Assembly (NCBI GenBank): GCA_963971305.1
Contig: OZ020309.1
Span: 2,783,001-2,847,000, forward strand
Direction of reading: 5' to 3'
DNA length: 64,000 nt
Source of the DNA: Arcuatula senhousia
Lineage: Eukaryota; Mollusca; Bivalvia; Mytilida; Mytilidae
The translations under genes and the position numbers were made by a program. Shown one piece after another: positions 1-14,305 of this stretch; the stretch's first letter is position 1; every line of letters starts with the position of its first letter. The notes under the pieces were generated by a model. That model saw only the letters and a program-made list of their open reading frames with translations. It was not told the DNA's origin and did no database searches.

Positions 1-1433
1 CTCTGGAACGACATCTCATCAAATAATATATTTCAGTTATGTTAACCATTGCAGCAAATGCAATACCTGTCAAAACCTAATTACAGATGAATTGTAGACT
101 AAGGAACTTTAAGAGTTAAATATTGCAATAGTTATTGTTTAAATTATTACTCAAAACACAATTTGTTCTAGGTATCGTACGGAAATGCATGTTTATATTT
201 TATTGTGGCTAATACTGTCAAACCTGCATAGCGGCAACTTCTATTAAGCAATCACCTGCTTTTAACAGCCACATATTTTTTGCCCCCTTTCAATGGAAAT
301 AACCCTTGATGAAGCAGCCACCTGTTGTTGGTTGCCACTTTTCCTCTTCCCAAATGTGGCATTTTAAGTTAAGACAGGTCTGACTATAATATGATCGACC
401 GTGCGCGTGTGCATATGAAACCAAGAAAAAAGGTAAGAAAGTACACTGTAGTAACATACTATAGTGGTGTAAATAAATGCAATGGTTCCTAAGCAGAGCA
501 AATTTGATTATATCAGGAAGATCATCGTGAAATGATGATAAAGGTGTTAGAAGTGGGATTGGTAAAATCATGGTAACAAGTTTTGACTGTCACACAAGAA
601 TTGGTAATGCTTGGCAATTTAGCCTACTGAAATAGATACCATAATTGGATCCTTCTCTTATCGGTCACTGTGGAAGTGTGTTTTGTCCTCCGCCGCAACG
701 CGGAGCGGAGACATAGAAATGCTGGGCGTGCATGTGTCCGTTAGTCATACTTTTTGTAACAGATTTCTCGGCTATTATTGATCCTAAGCTTTGAGTATTT
801 GGTTTGCAGCTTCAGTTGCTTAGATGAGTTTTCAGGTCTGTCTCTTACCTACTTCCTGTTTAACGAGCTGAATTAGAATTTATGACGCTCGGCGGGGGAC
901 TCAGGAATTCCCTTCTTGTTTTCATTTGTTTTTACGTTGAAGCCTAACTAACATATAGACACAAGTAATGCAAGTGTTTTAAGTTGTGATTCGATAAGTA
1001 GTCTTAATAAACTGATAAACATCATATTTGTTCCAAAAATTGAACAGAATATTATTTGTCAGAACAAGGTCTTACGAACTACTGTAATATGATCTACGGG
1101 GTGCATATTCTTAAAACTATTAAAAAAGTATTGTCCCCAAAGTGATATAAAAGTCCGCGGCTTGTCGAGCCTAGGGACCTAACAGAGCAATCATTTGATT
1201 TTTTATTGTTCTATGGATATTTTATTTGTCCTGCCTTTATATCTTCGGGAACATCAGAGCCTGAATTATTTTAAAAGCTTTGGAATCTTTAACTTTGTCA
1301 GTCAAAAGCAGTATTCTTAATACTTTTTTTATTCAAAACACTGTCTTGTGTTTTTAATTTCTAGATTTTGGCCATCCTGCCTTTTAAATATCAGCATAGA
1401 CTTTTTTACCCAATAAAATCAAATCATCGGCCC
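1..1433. other. AT-rich intergenic DNA with repeat fragments
   Basis: I see no gene here. A GC-richer patch at about 688-725 (CCTCCGCCGCAACGCGGAG) and another at about 885-910 look like edges of a degraded repeat. The segment 1330-1433 resembles the right part of the MITE at 43560-43840: both carry a 'CATCCTGCC' stretch and then an AAAATCAAAT...CCCCTTA end. The open frames in this stretch are short and lack recognisable domains. Confidence 0.5.
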
Positions 1434-3303
1434 CTTATTATGAGTCTAATGATTGAAAAATAGTCTTTCGCTCATGAGTAACAAACAAGGAAGACATTAT
1501 TTTTTAGTAATTGTTTTACAATCGTCGTACTAGATTGCCAAAGGACTCGGATATCGTAGTAGATCGGTTGAATTATTGCCAAAGGACTCCTTCAGTAGTA
1601 GATTGGCTTACGTATCATCTGAGGATTCCCGCATCTACAGTCTACTAGATGCAAATTTTAATAAATGAAGTGCATCAATAGTACAATTATGTCATCTGAT
1701 GACAGATAAGTGAAAACAATGAGCCTTCCTGATGCACTTTGTAAAGAACACATAAATATATTTTTTTTGTAAAGAACACATAAATAAATCTTTTTGTAAA
1801 GAACACATAAATATATTTTTTGTAAAGAACACATAAATATATTTTTTTGTAAAGAACACATAAATATATATTTTTTGCAGTAAAGATACAAGATTTGTTT
1901 ATGCAATTCTAGTATCTCTGTCTACGTAAAACGCTTATTTAATTCCATTACCCCCCTAAAAAACATAAAACAACCTTAAAAAGATGCTTTTGGTCACTTG
2001 TCACAGTTTTTAAAGAAACATTTCGTAATGACGTTATGAACAAACAAGGAATAAACAACATTTCCTGGCATAAAACAATAAAAATAAATAGGTAAATATA
2101 CAATGGAATATATGCTTTTTTTTTTAAAGTCGATAAAGGTAAAACATAAAAAGTTACAAACACTATGTCTCTCCCATCAAATGGCCTAAAACTCTTCCTG
2201 GAAAAAGACAATATTTATCAATTTAGACAGTTCTTCGACAATGACTGTTCATCAAACGTGACAAAGGTTTGGCGGATTCCCGTTAATGTTTCCAGACGTT
2301 GCTTACGTACAGCAGGGGTTATTGCAGTAATTTGTGTTTGAAGTGAAATGTCAAAGATCGTTTCCGCAATGATTAAAACAAGAACTTAGTTGATCCGTCA
2401 CGTTTCTCAATAATTGTAAGCACTTTTTTGCCATACAAAGTATATTAAGAGACAGTAAAAAGTTATGAAAAATGTATTTATACCATGTGCTTTGAGTATA
2501 AACGTAGTTTCGTAGAATCTGAAGGTTTAAAAAGCTAAATATGAAATTTTCGTATAAATTTATTACTATTAATATGGACAAAAATCCAAAAATAAATACT
2601 TATATATCAATTGCAGACAATAGAGCCGACCATTTTTCATTGTTTTAATGGACAAACTTGGGGTACCCCCTTCTGGATCAACCACGTGCCTATATGCAGT
2701 TTTAGATCAGTTGATCCATTTATCAAACTGAGGATTTATTTTTTGATTATGCAAAAGGTGATACACTGACAAAGGATAAGCATAATCAAGAAAATATGAT
2801 AAAATCACGATAAAACAGTGCATTTAAAGGCAAGTGCTGATCATCAATAGAAAATAACATATGTTTAAACCGAGAAAAATCGACAGCTATTTAGTACCCC
2901 CCCATTCGATAACGACAAAACACATTTACATTTCATGAATGAATAAACATAAAATGGATCATTTAGAAAAAAAAGATTGAAAGGGATTAACTAGCAGTAA
3001 AATGTAACCTCTTAACGGACTTAGTAATTAATACCCGCCCGTAAAATGAGGATCTAACGATGGTTATTGAGGTTAACCTACAGGGTTTCACATTTACTAA
3101 CAACATCAAGGGGATACCCACGTTGGTCGAATTAAAAATCTTTTATGATGTAATGCTTGCCAGCTTTGTCACATTTAATAATGATTTGTGGCTTTTTATG
3201 TGCCTCTTCAAAAGTGCTTGTGATATTGTGTTTCGGAAGCTGGTTTCATAAAAGCTTAACGAAGAAAGGTGTCAAAAAGAATTATCTTCAATTATCACCA
3301 AAG
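1434..3303. repeat. 1.85-kb tandem duplication, unit A
   Basis: The whole stretch recurs in the same order and orientation directly downstream at about 3304-5150, with scattered substitutions and small indels. For example, the sequence after 3060 (ATGGTTATTGAGGTTAACC) recurs at 4901, and the block at 1480 recurs at 3350. The duplication is local and not very recent. No coding function is recognisable; the short conserved frames inside reflect the copied DNA. Confidence 0.85.
1739..1880. repeat. Minisatellite, GTAAAGAACACATAAATATA unit, 5 copies
   Basis: Five tandem copies of a 24-28-bp unit built on GTAAAGAACACATAAATATA plus a T-run. The matching array in unit B (3616-3725) has four copies, so copy number changed after the duplication. 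Confidence 0.9.
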
Positions 3304-5150
3304 CAGCCCCTTATTATTAGTCTAATGATAAAAAACTAGTCTTTTGCTCATGAGTAACAAACAAGGAAGACATTATTTTTTAGTAATTGTTTTACAATCG
3401 TCGTACAAGATTGCCAAAGGACTCAGAGATCGTAGTAGATTGGATGAAATATTGCCAAAGGACTCCCTCAGTAGTAGATTGACTTACGTATCATCTGAGG
3501 ATTCCTGCATCTACAGTCTACTAGATGCAAATGTGAATAAATGAAGTGCAACTATAGTACAATTATGTCATCTGATGACAGATAAATGAAAACAATGCGA
3601 CTTCCTGATGCACTTTGTAAAGAACACATAAATATATTTTTTTGTAAAGAACACATAAATATATTTTTGTAAAGAACACATAAATATATTTTTTGTAAAG
3701 AACACATAAATATATATTTTTTGCAGTGAAGATAACAAGAACTTTTTATGAAATTCTAGTATCTCTGTCTACGTAAAACGCCTATTTAATTCAATTACCC
3801 CCTAAAAAACCATAGAAACATTTAAAAAAAAATGCTTTTGATCACCAAGACTTGTCACAATTTTTAAAGAAACATTTCGTAATGAAGTTATGAACTAACA
3901 AGGAATAAAAATAAATAGGTTAATATACAATGGAATATATGCTTCTTTTTAAAAGTAGATATATATATATAAAAGGTAGAACATAGAAAATAAAAAAACC
4001 AAACACTTTGTCTCCCAGCAAATGGCCTAAAACCCTTCATGGAAAAAGACAATATTTATCAATTTAGACAGTTCTTCGACAATGACTGTTCATCAAACGT
4101 GACAAAGGTTTGACGGATTCCCGTTAATGTTTCCAGACGTTGCTTACGTACAGCAGGGGTTATTGCAGTAATTTGTGTTTGAAGTGAAATGTCAAAGATC
4201 GTTTCCGCAATGATTAAAACAAGAACTTAGTTGATCCGTCACGTTTCTCAATAATTGTAAGCACTTTTTTGCCATATAAAGTATATCAAGAGACAGTAAA
4301 AAGTTATGAAAAATGTATTTATACCATGTACTTTGAGTATAAACGTAGTTTCGTAGAATCTGAAGGTATAAAGAGCTAAATATGAAATTTTCGAAAAATT
4401 TATTACTATTAATATGGACAAAAATCCAAAAATAAATACTTAAATATTAATTGCAGACAATAGAGCCGATCATTTTTTATTTTTTTAATGGGCAAACTTG
4501 GGGTACCCCCTTGTGGATCAACCACGTGCTTATATTCAATTTTAGACGACAACAATTATTCAGTTGATCCACTTATTAAACTGAGGATTTATCTTTTGAT
4601 TATGAAAAAGGTGATACACTGACAAAAGCAAGAAAATATGATAAAATCACAATAAAACAATGCATTTAAATGCAAGTGCTTAACATTAATGAATATAACA
4701 TATGTTTAAACCGAGTAAAATCGAAAGTTATTTAGTACCTACCCCTTCGATAACGACACAACACATTTACATTTCATGAATGAATAAACATAAGATGGAT
4801 CATTTAGTAAAAAAAGATTGAAAGGGATTAACTAGCAGTAAAATGTAACCTCTTAACGGACTTAGTAATTAATACCCGCCCGTAAAATGAGGATCTAACG
4901 ATGGTTATTGAAGTTAACCTACAGGGTTTCACATTTACTAACAACATCAAGGGGATACCCACGTTGGTCGAATTAGAAATCTTTTATGATGTAAAGCTTG
5001 CCAGCTTTGTCACATTTAATAATGATATGTGGCTTTTTATGTGCCTCTTCAAAAGTGCTTGTGATATTGTGTTTCGGAAGCTGGTTCCATAAAAGCTTAA
5101 CGAAGAAAGGTGTCAAAAAGGAACTACTTTCGTTAAAGAACTCACCAAAG
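3304..5150. repeat. 1.85-kb tandem duplication, unit B
   Basis: Second copy of unit A, offset by about 1.84-1.87 kb. It contains the four-copy version of the internal minisatellite. The similarity ends near 5150, where B continues into unrelated DNA. Confidence 0.85.
3612..3725. repeat. Minisatellite, GTAAAGAACACATAAATATA unit, 4 copies
   Basis: Same repeat as at 1739-1880 but with four units; it lies inside unit B of the tandem duplication. Confidence 0.9.
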
Positions 5151-6500
5151 TCAGAGTTCGGCATATTTTTGTTTTATTGTGCACAAAATTTATTGTCTTA
5201 AAGTTTTTATAATTTTTATTCTATCATATGAAAAAAAGTACGAGATACAGACAATCTGATTAAAATTACATCTACAATAGTTCCATACTGTCTGTACATT
5301 GTAGATCTGAAGACTTTCCATTCTACTTTTTGTCCTGACGACCTTTTGAATTGACCAATCCGGTAGCACTTTCGAAGATTTTGGAGGCATTACTTTTTAT
5401 GATAAATCCAGAGGATTCCGAAAAAGTCATCAGAACAGAAAGTAGAATGGGATGTCTTCAGATCTACCTTGCAGTGACAGAAGGAAACAATTTAAAGATC
5501 TGACTTTAATCAGGATTGGAAACAAAAAAGGCGTTTTAAGCATATCCAAAACGAATCATTTGCAAAGTGACAGGTTCATTTTGCATCAAGCGAATTCTGT
5601 TTGTCCTTTCGGGTGATTCTTGTTCTCTTATGTGTAGACATAAGGTCGTATTGCATTTTGTGTTTATCCCGTTATCCCGTGTGTGTTCTTGTTTCAAGAG
5701 ATATGGAAATAAGTAAACCTTATCAACTTCCTGTAAATCAGTGGCAATTTAAAAACCCGCAATTGAACATGTTGAAAACAATTAAAACCTCCGATTTATT
5801 CGGGGGTTGTTGCTCGCAATCTTTTTATTGACCCTATATCAAACATGCAATGCATATGATCAAATGATACAAAAATCCCTAACTTTGCAACAAAAGACCC
5901 CTGGACTTTGAATAACTGTTTTGTCTGTGTTTTCTGAAATGTTGCCTGGTTTTTCCTTTTGTTTTCATTCAAGATTTGTATTTTTTTGCTTTTCAATGGT
6001 CATTTTAGTGAGAACCATGTATTTCACGTATCTAGCATTGCATTTGCAATCTCTCTTCCTCTTTCTCTCTGTACTCACTCAAGACAACTGTACAGCACAG
6101 AAGACTTATTGTTTTGATCATGACACTGTAAAAGCTATAAAACGCATGCTTAGCATTTCAGTCGTGTAATCTCTGCATATTTTTTCTACTAATTATGTAT
6201 ATTCCAGCATCGTTACTCCTCTTGTGTCGGCACCCAGTAATTGAAAAATCAGAAAATGACTTTATATTTTTTTTGCTCATTACACCGTGCTTAAGACTAA
6301 ATTGATTGTTAAAGTGTGCCAGAAATATTAGGACAGGTACACTGCGGTATGCGATTCGCAATGCATGCATCCGTGTACATTTAGTGTTATTGCACATTAT
6401 TAATTTTTTACTTTAGTTAAAAACGTTTATCTATACAGTTTATATATTAATTCTGGATTCGGAAACACGCTTTATGCCTATGTACATCCCTTTTGACATC
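5151..6500. other. No gene recognised
   Basis: AT-rich DNA with only short open frames on both strands. No domains, RNA genes or clear repeats were seen. Confidence 0.5.
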
Positions 6501-6645
6501 TTGCAGTTTGCAAGCGTGTCGTCTCTTACATGCACGGAGTATTGCTCTGCCCATCACGGGACAACCATTTTCCGTCCCTATCGTTGGACTAGCAATGTTT
6601 CTTGAGACCATTCTCGCAAATGATGTCAATGTTTTGTCCAAAAAA
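6500..6645 (-). repeat. Degraded SINE-body fragment
   Basis: The stretch with GGGACAACC..TTTTCCGTCCC, then GGACTAGCAATGTTT and GAGACCAT aligns by eye with the body of the tRNA-derived SINE at 24751-25074 (GGGACAACCTTTTTCGTCCC, GGACTAGCATCGTTT, AGACCAT). The tRNA-like head is not seen here. Orientation is inferred from the better copy. Confidence 0.55.
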
Positions 6646-9600
6646 TCAAATGAACTTATTGCACAATCAATGATGAGATCCTTAATTTTTGCTAACATTT
6701 ATACATATATGAAACTGAGAGAAAGCGGTTCCTAATCGAGCAAAAACCATGAAAATGCCGGGTCTCCAAACATAATAAAAAAAAAGAAAACAAAACAGCG
6801 AATTACATGTATACTTATTGTATATGTTGATGCTAATAATGGAACCTTATGACAGCTCTAAACAGAGAAAGCAATTGGTTGACAGATTTTAAATTTTCTA
6901 AGAACTCATCCTGTATAGTGCCAATTTAATAGATGAAATTGTCCTGCCCTTTGAAGAATTCTTGTTTTTTACTTGACTGATTTATTGGTTATGGTTTCAT
7001 GTACTTTTATTCAAAGTCCTAGTTTATCTAATTATGATTTAATATTTCGGCCAACTAAAAGAAATTCTGAATATTTCTAATTGATTTAACTGACTTATGG
7101 CTAGCAACCTACTTTTTATGTGTCATTTGATATTTAATAACCGTATCATTTAAATGTAATGCCCGCTATCTCCACATCTTGATTAAATCAATCTTTAGAT
7201 ATCAAGCATTAATTGCTTCATTAACTCTGTCTTTGAACTTCATTATAATAAGGTATTAGATTAAAACAATACTAAAAGACAAAGATATTTATATTGGGGA
7301 CAGAAAAGGTCATGTTAAAATTCATCATGCAAGTTTTGATAGATACACTGGCAAAGGCTCACCGTGGTTTGACCGGAGGGGGTAGGGGGTTTTATAAGAA
7401 GGTTCGGTGCCGATTTTTAACTTTTTCGATTTTTTAAAGGATTTTGTTATCTATTTTGGTCATCTTTCAAGTTTTAAAGCATTTTTGTAATATAGGAAAA
7501 ATGTTGTAAAGAGAAGGGCACGATTTTTAAAACGTCCTTGATAAAGGAAAGTTAATAATTACAACAAAAGATTACTACACGAGCTTCTTGTGATTTTTTT
7601 ATGTTGTTTTAAAATCAAAATTTATAAATAACAAGAGGAACTCTCGAAAGTAAACACTCGTTGTACTTTATTACAAAGAGGAGATAACTCTGCACAAGGG
7701 AGGTAAACCCTTCTTGTCTCATGAAAATGTTTATAAGTAACCTGTTAAATGTAAGAAAACAAATATATTCTATGAGATTTCTGTATCCTCAGACGCCTTA
7801 CAGACAAATTATAGAAACAGATAAATAAAATTTACATTAAATAAATAATTATTACTATATGCATGGAAGTACTATCTAGACTGTCTAGATAGTACTTCCA
7901 TGCTATATGTAACTAAATAAATAAAGGACACTTACCGACGGTGATGTCTCGCTGTAAGCCACCGACGACGACACAGGTTATCGATAAACTCATCCAAAAA
8001 ATTTGGCAATATGTCCCTTTAAGTGATATCATTATTGTCGAGCAACGACATGCTCCAAGCAGTAATGTCCTAAAATCCGCATTTAAATTCTCCCAACCTT
8101 GTTTCTGACACTTTCTCCCAACCTTCTTGGTTTAACAATGCCTTGTGATATATAATTTTTCCAAACGTCTTGGACATTAAACGATATTGTTTCAATACTG
8201 ATTTAGAAAAGAGATAAAATTTCAAAAATAATAAAAACTTAATAAATAACAAGTTAACCTTTTTTATAATAAATCAAAGATTTCATGTAGGTTTATAATC
8301 GAATTGTATCTCTTATCTTGGAATTAACGTTTCAGTTTTATCCATCATGAAAAGCAGTAATTTCCATGAATCCTTTGTAACTCAAGTCCACAAATTATAT
8401 TCCACTCAATGATGAATCAATTATATCATCGTTTGAAATAAATTTCACTTTTTTCAAATGTCTATTATATATTATAATTACAGCTTTACGCAATACGCAT
8501 GAACCCGTGGGTTAAAAACAAATATTTTCAAGTGAATATCCATGTAATTGTAAAACTGAATTTCGTCTTTCTACTAGGCAACTAAATGCCAATCTTAAGC
8601 TGATTTTAACTGTCAAATATGTTCTAAATGTTCTCATCTCATTTACTTCCACTGGATGTTACTGTTCAATATCATATGCAACAAACACAGTCTTTATGCA
8701 TGATTTTTTCCAAATATACAACGTACGTTCTAAGTGATGTGATCTTATATTCTATCGCCAAGTGCCCGTTCCTTTAAACGTTAAATGTTCAATACGATAG
8801 ACACAATTCTCAGTCTATATATTTCCTAAGCATAAAATTCAAGCATGGATCTGTTATTGCACGGAGTGATTCTGAACCCTTTAAAATGTTTGTCCATTTC
8901 CAATATCATATGCATAAAATAGTCTTTTATTTTTTCGAATGATGTATACGATACAATGCCTAAAATGTTACTTCAAATCAATTTCATAGGCACTAATTAC
9001 AGGCTTTTATATTTCCAAAAACACCAAAAAGCAGCTATGGTTAGGATCCTTAGATATTTCTAGAGGGTTATAAACATGACTTGTAAACAAATTGCGTTAA
9101 TTTTTATCCCTGTAGAAAATTGTTCATGTCATAAATCACATGTTTTAATTAAGCACAGTCTTTGTATATTATCCAAAAACTATAAGCTACACCTTCCTTA
9201 AAAATATTACACATATATACGTCAAATATCTGCTTCGTAAATATAAGGTTTTACCCGTTTAACCAGCCAAATTCAGGTTTGAAATCATTACACGGTGAAT
9301 AGGCTGAGTAATAACTATTTCTTTCTTTAAGATATGAAGTAATGCAGAACAATAAAAAGATAAAGTATACATATATTGTCTCTATGTATCTTGAATTGAT
9401 ATTCTATAAGACTTATGCACAAGGAAACAATACTGCGATAACACTGGTTATATGCCCGTTAATATGGTTGTACTAAGTTAGGACTTTCCCGAGGGTATAG
9501 ACTGCTTTCCTTCAACTCATTGATCAATGTCCTCGGGGAACGTATTGGAGAGTAAGATCCATTTGTTAGCATGGGAAAGCAGGGATATGCGACTCCGGTT

Positions 9601-11129
9601 CTGTGACGATTGTAGACTGTTAAATGAACGAGTAATGAAATGGATACCCTCGCTTTATTGATCTTAGACATTTTAATTATTTGTTGGTTTGGAACCATGT
9701 TAAATAAGAAGTATGTAAAGCATAAAAACCTTATCTTTTCTTAAATATCAGTATTTTTTTAAAAGAAAATACCTACATTAATGTTGTTAAAGTGTTTGCA
9801 AAATTATGTTATGAAACTAAAACAAAACATTTTTTTCTCACAATACAAGCTACACAGTACGTTTTTAAGCATTTTTGATTTCAAAATATAATTTCTTTTT
9901 ATTTTACAGGAGCTACCTGCAGAAATTTCGTTGTAATCTTACACGCTAAATTAATAAAATCAAGATTTTTCATATTTTCAGAATTATAAGAAAATGGAAA
10001 GAAATCGTTTATTCATGTGTATAAAAATTCGTCAATCATGATTCAAAATTTGTCTTCTCTATAAGGAATAATTTAAGAAAGGATAGGGAGTAAATGAACA
10101 TGACACCACAACACATATGCTAACTCCAACTGGAATTAATTTTTATGAGCTGTATGGCTATTTCGGAAAACAACAGCACTGGAACCCAAACAAAAGAAAT
10201 CCACAATTCAAAAGATGTTCAAAATGCATAAAGCCAAACGAAATCCAAATATACATATATAAAGCTAAGGGCAAAACTACGGTGGAGGGAGTTCAACCTT
10301 AGGGTTTATAATTTACATAAATTTATATAGTGGTGTAATACAAAATGTACACACGCGAAGTAATCTAATGTACAAGTACACCATTGAGTCTTTAAGCAAA
10401 AAAAATAATAATAAAAAGATACAAAATGCAAAAGGAGACTATGCGAAAAGAAAAATGACAATTGAAATACAACTATCGACTTTAGCCCAGACTTGTCAAA
10501 ACGTTTGTGATTCACAATGGTAGGCATTTCTTGCTTGTTGCACGACAATTTTCTGCTAGTCGATGTGTCGTTGAATGATTCTTGCATCAAATTACGATTC
10601 ACTGATGTGAACTGGTGCACAATATCCTTGATCTAATGAAACAAAAGCCCATAGCATTGTTTCCTAATTCAATTACGCTGCATTAATTCATTTTATATTG
10701 GTTTTTCTGAAAATCTAAAAAATCCCACCAACATCTTAAGTGAACAAAGCACAAGAACATGCAATAATGCCTTTAGCAATTGTTGCATAATGGAGAAAAT
10801 TTGAAATTGTTGATTGTCTTGTCAGCCCAACAAAAGCTTTGGGATCTTAAGTGTTTAATCTCAGACCTTAAGACGAGGCACTAATCTGTTTAAATCAGAA
10901 ATTTCCTTCGTAAAACTTGACAAAGAAATGGCGAAAATCAATGCAAATGCATTTAAGAGAAGAATACAAAAAGTAATATGCATTTAAGGAAATATGAAAG
11001 TTTGAGAAATTGTTTTTGAGTAACCGTGGGAAGTTTTGTAATTTGTTATATAACCTGATGAGGGATAAGTGGAATGATGGGAAGTTGTAGAATGTGTATT
11101 TCATTTTTCATTTGCTGCATCACATGGTT
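6646..11129. other. Long AT-rich stretch without genes
   Basis: I see no gene. It contains the 21-bp palindrome at 7861-7903. Weakly similar blocks near 8648, 8790, 8888 and 9119 (for example CAATATCATATGCA followed by AGTCTTT) suggest an eroded local repeat. The open frame on the minus strand at 10306-10620 (104 aa) has biased composition and no recognisable domain. Confidence 0.45.
7861..7903. repeat. Perfect 21-bp inverted repeat, 1-nt spacer
   Basis: Arms 7861-7881 and 7883-7903 are exact reverse complements (GCATGGAAGTACTATCTAGAC and its complement) separated by a single T. TATAT flanks both sides (7856-7860, 7904-7908), possibly a target duplication but low-complexity. Confidence 0.9.
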
Positions 11130-11300
11130 TAACCCACCATTTCGTTTGAAATGCCTGTACCAAGTCAGGACCATTGCGATCCACCAGTTCTCTGGTATGA
11201 CTGATTCGTTTTTGTCATTTTCTCTGGACTATGAGATTGATCATTCAAGTTCGGTAGTTTTGTTATTACCTTTATTGACCGACATATTAGGAACTTTATA
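11130..11300 (+). repeat. Interspersed repeat family E, copy 1
   Basis: Contains TTTGAAATGCCTGTACCAAGTCAGGACCATTG and further on CAAGTTCGG..TTTTGTT..TACCTTTATT. The same order recurs at 62812-62965 and, truncated by the window end, at 63905-64000. The three copies are diverged. The class is unknown. Confidence 0.65.
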
Positions 11301-11317
11301 AGATTGGAGCAACAAGT

Positions 11318-11421
11318 TTAGTAACGAATAGGTAACAAATGGGGAATAGGGAATAAGTAACGAATAGGTAACGAATAGGGAATAGGAAATTTGTAACGAA
11401 TAGGGAATAAGAAATAAGTAA
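11318..11421. repeat. Minisatellite of GGGAATAGG/GTAACGAATAGG units
   Basis: Irregular tandem repeats of about 12-24 bp built from AGTAACGAATAGG and GGGAATAAG, adjoining family E copy 1. Confidence 0.8.
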
Positions 11422-11429
11422 CCAACTTG

Positions 11430-12050
11430 ACGTCCATTTAAAATTCCAGATTTTAAATGCGTCCTACACAAGTTTATGCAACAAAAACTATAATTTCATT
11501 TTTTTAGAATATAAGTTTGGATAAAGATCAACGATCAATGCTAATAATCTAGGTCATTGTAGGTGATATCAGTGAGCGATCAAATATACTTCGGAATTTT
11601 ACACCCACTTCATTTCTATAAAAGTCATATAATTGCATTAAACACGAAGCTGATAAAAGGTTAAGATGGGAGTGGAGATACAAAGGATAGGTCAATTTTG
11701 AGCACCAATGGAATACCGATGAGATGGGTATAGGGACGGCAAATTAGCCTTTGAGGAGCATTATTTGGGGATTTGGGGCTCCACAAATGATCATTTACGT
11801 GAATGAAGCATGACACTTTCAATTTACGTTAGCTTTACCCTCAATGCTCAGCGGTCAAGCGTTCCGTATTATGACATAACAACCCTGCAGAGGATGGTTC
11901 CCTAATGTGGACTGAGCATCAACCCGACGTTAGAATCCAAAGACTCTTGGCCGCATCTTACGAAAGGCTATGCTCTGCTGTGGACCTATTTACCACCTGG
12001 GCACTGCACGCTATATGATGATACAAGAACAGAATTATATGTTTGGTCGT
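11430..12050. other. No gene recognised
   Basis: No domain, RNA gene or repeat pattern noticed. Confidence 0.4.
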
Positions 12051-12054
12051 CAGT

Positions 12055-12285
12055 ATGAATCAGCTTCCTCAATCGGTTTGCATAGAAAAAATTCTTATTG
12101 TTTATGACCCTAAAAGATACGTGAATTCCCCCGTATATTTCACAATTCAATGCAATAAATATTAACAGAATATCAAAATTTATTGACAAAATACCAAGAT
12201 AAAAACCCCAAGTGTAGACATGATCAATGATTATATAACACTTTTGTGCAGATGCAAATATTTATATTCTGTCAGTGTTAATGCT
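12055..12285 (+). repeat. Local direct duplication, copy 1
   Basis: Includes TATTTCACAATTCAATGCAAT, CAGAATATCAAAATTTATTG and TTTTGTGCAGATGCAAATAT. The same string order recurs at 12590-12802, so this is a diverged local duplication with an offset of about 520 bp. Confidence 0.8.
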
Positions 12286-12589
12286 GTTTTCCACATAAAT
12301 ATATGTCCAATAGTTTTGAGATTTAGTTTTTAGAATACAAGAAAATATTAATGGACGGACGGACAGACTGACGAAGATAGTGAAAACTGCAAGATGTCCA
12401 AATCTTTGAGGAGGGGTCCTTAATTATAACATGATTTAAAGCGAATAATGTTAAAATGCATCTGGACCTCAAGTAATTGTTTTATGTCAACGGTTTAAGA
12501 ACAAATTTACTAATTCACTTTTACTTTTAGACTGTAATTTTGTTTCGGTAGTCTTGTTGTTTGGAAGTCATTTGAATTCGAGATATGGA

Positions 12590-12802
12590 TCGGCTCATAC
12601 TCAATCGGCTATCGAAGAAAAAAGTTTCCATTGTTTATGGCCCTAAAAGGTAAGTCTACTTTCCCTAGATATTTCACAATTCAATGCAATAGTTATATAA
12701 CATTAACAGAATATCAAAATTTATTGACAAAATACCCAAAAGTTGACGTGAACAATGATTATATAACACTTTTGTGCAGATGCAAATATTTATTCACTGT
12801 CA
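12590..12802 (+). repeat. Local direct duplication, copy 2
   Basis: Second copy of the block at 12055-12285, with substitutions and a few indels. The 70-aa frame across it has no recognisable domain. Confidence 0.8.
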
Positions 12803-12849
12803 GAAATCTCACAATTTTTGCACGTACAGTATTCACTTTTTGACAGGAT

Positions 12850-14305
12850 TGTGTAATATTTGTGTTTCAGCATTTTCCAAGACAACAACTTTTTGAAGCG
12901 AATGCTCATCTAAGTGGTGTAAAGTTTTTAAACTAACTTATTTATTGTGGTGTTATAGAGTTAATGAATGCGTTAGGCATGTATGTATACTTGGAAAATA
13001 TCAAACACTTTGTAAAATGTCAGAGTGTATCAGCCTATACAACGGTTAGAACGGTTGATACGATGCTTTATGTCTGACATTTTCTTTTTGTCCGACATTG
13101 CTATCATTTTGCCTATTTTGTTTCCACAAAGTGTTCACGAATTGGCAAATGAAAGGCTACAGCCCTGACTTAGTTGTAAAATTTTACGATAAATTAGAAA
13201 ACACAAATTTAACAAGATTATTTTATTGTCAGGCCCTCGTAGCTTATAAGTATAAAGAATTTGTAACTAGCCTCAGAATGTTGTTATTAAAGTTTTCATA
13301 CAATGACTTTGGTATATGTTTATGGTAACATAAACTAAAACGCTTTATTACTACAGGACATGTAATATTTTAGGACATCTGTGGAGTGCTGACAAAGTTA
13401 TTGTAGAATGTACCCAGTGAATCACGGAATAGAAATACATGTACATGTACCACAAAGACGTAGTTAAGAATGTTTTGTCCCATTCATGCCAAAAATTATT
13501 TATCAAACAGCTCAGCCATCAAAACATTATAGAATACAGTTTTCCGATAGAGGGATATCAAATTTAATGGTTATTGTTTACATACAAAAAATCTCTTCTA
13601 GTTAACAAATTATAAACATTGAAAAATGCAATCTCGTTAAAATATCGCGAGATTGTGTTCTGATACGGGCGATATTTGACCGATTTTGGTATCATTCGAC
13701 CTGACTGTATACTGATACGATCTTAATTAACTTCAACATTGAACTTTAATTTGATTAGGTTTCGATATGGTGTTGATAAATGAATTGTAAACATGCACAT
13801 TTGCTCTAGGTCATGTTTGTTTTTACATATACATGTGCATGTAGCCAAGTTTTTATAAAGTATAAGTTTACTTTAAATCAGGACAAGGGCAAGGCTTACA
13901 CAATACCACTTTTAAAAGCAGAAAAGGATGGTTCATTTTTTTCACAAATTTGTTTCGTAAGAAAATAACCACAAAAAATTATATATGAGTTCAGAGATAT
14001 TTAGTTATTGTCATTTCCGATTGCTTAAATACAAAAGTGTTTAATACATATATCTCTTAGTAGATTTCTTTTATTGTACTGCACATGGTTAATATTCTTG
14101 GTGCTGGATTTGGTTGCCATATTTCATCGTTTTTGTTGTTGAGTATTTTCTTTTTGACTCAAATGCTGCTGATTAGACAACCCCTTGAAATATGAATATA
14201 AAACATATACAAAATAATAGTTTAATAAACAGCTTTGGAGTTAAGTATTTTTAGGAATAATTGTACGCAAGACCAACCATATATCATTAAATACTAGTCT
14301 TAAAA
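12850..14305. other. No gene recognised
   Basis: AT-rich, only short frames; nothing supported. Confidence 0.4.

Noticed and set aside
10306..10620. 104-aa minus-strand frame
   Set aside because: Biased composition, no domain, no splice or promoter context; expected by chance in AT-rich DNA.
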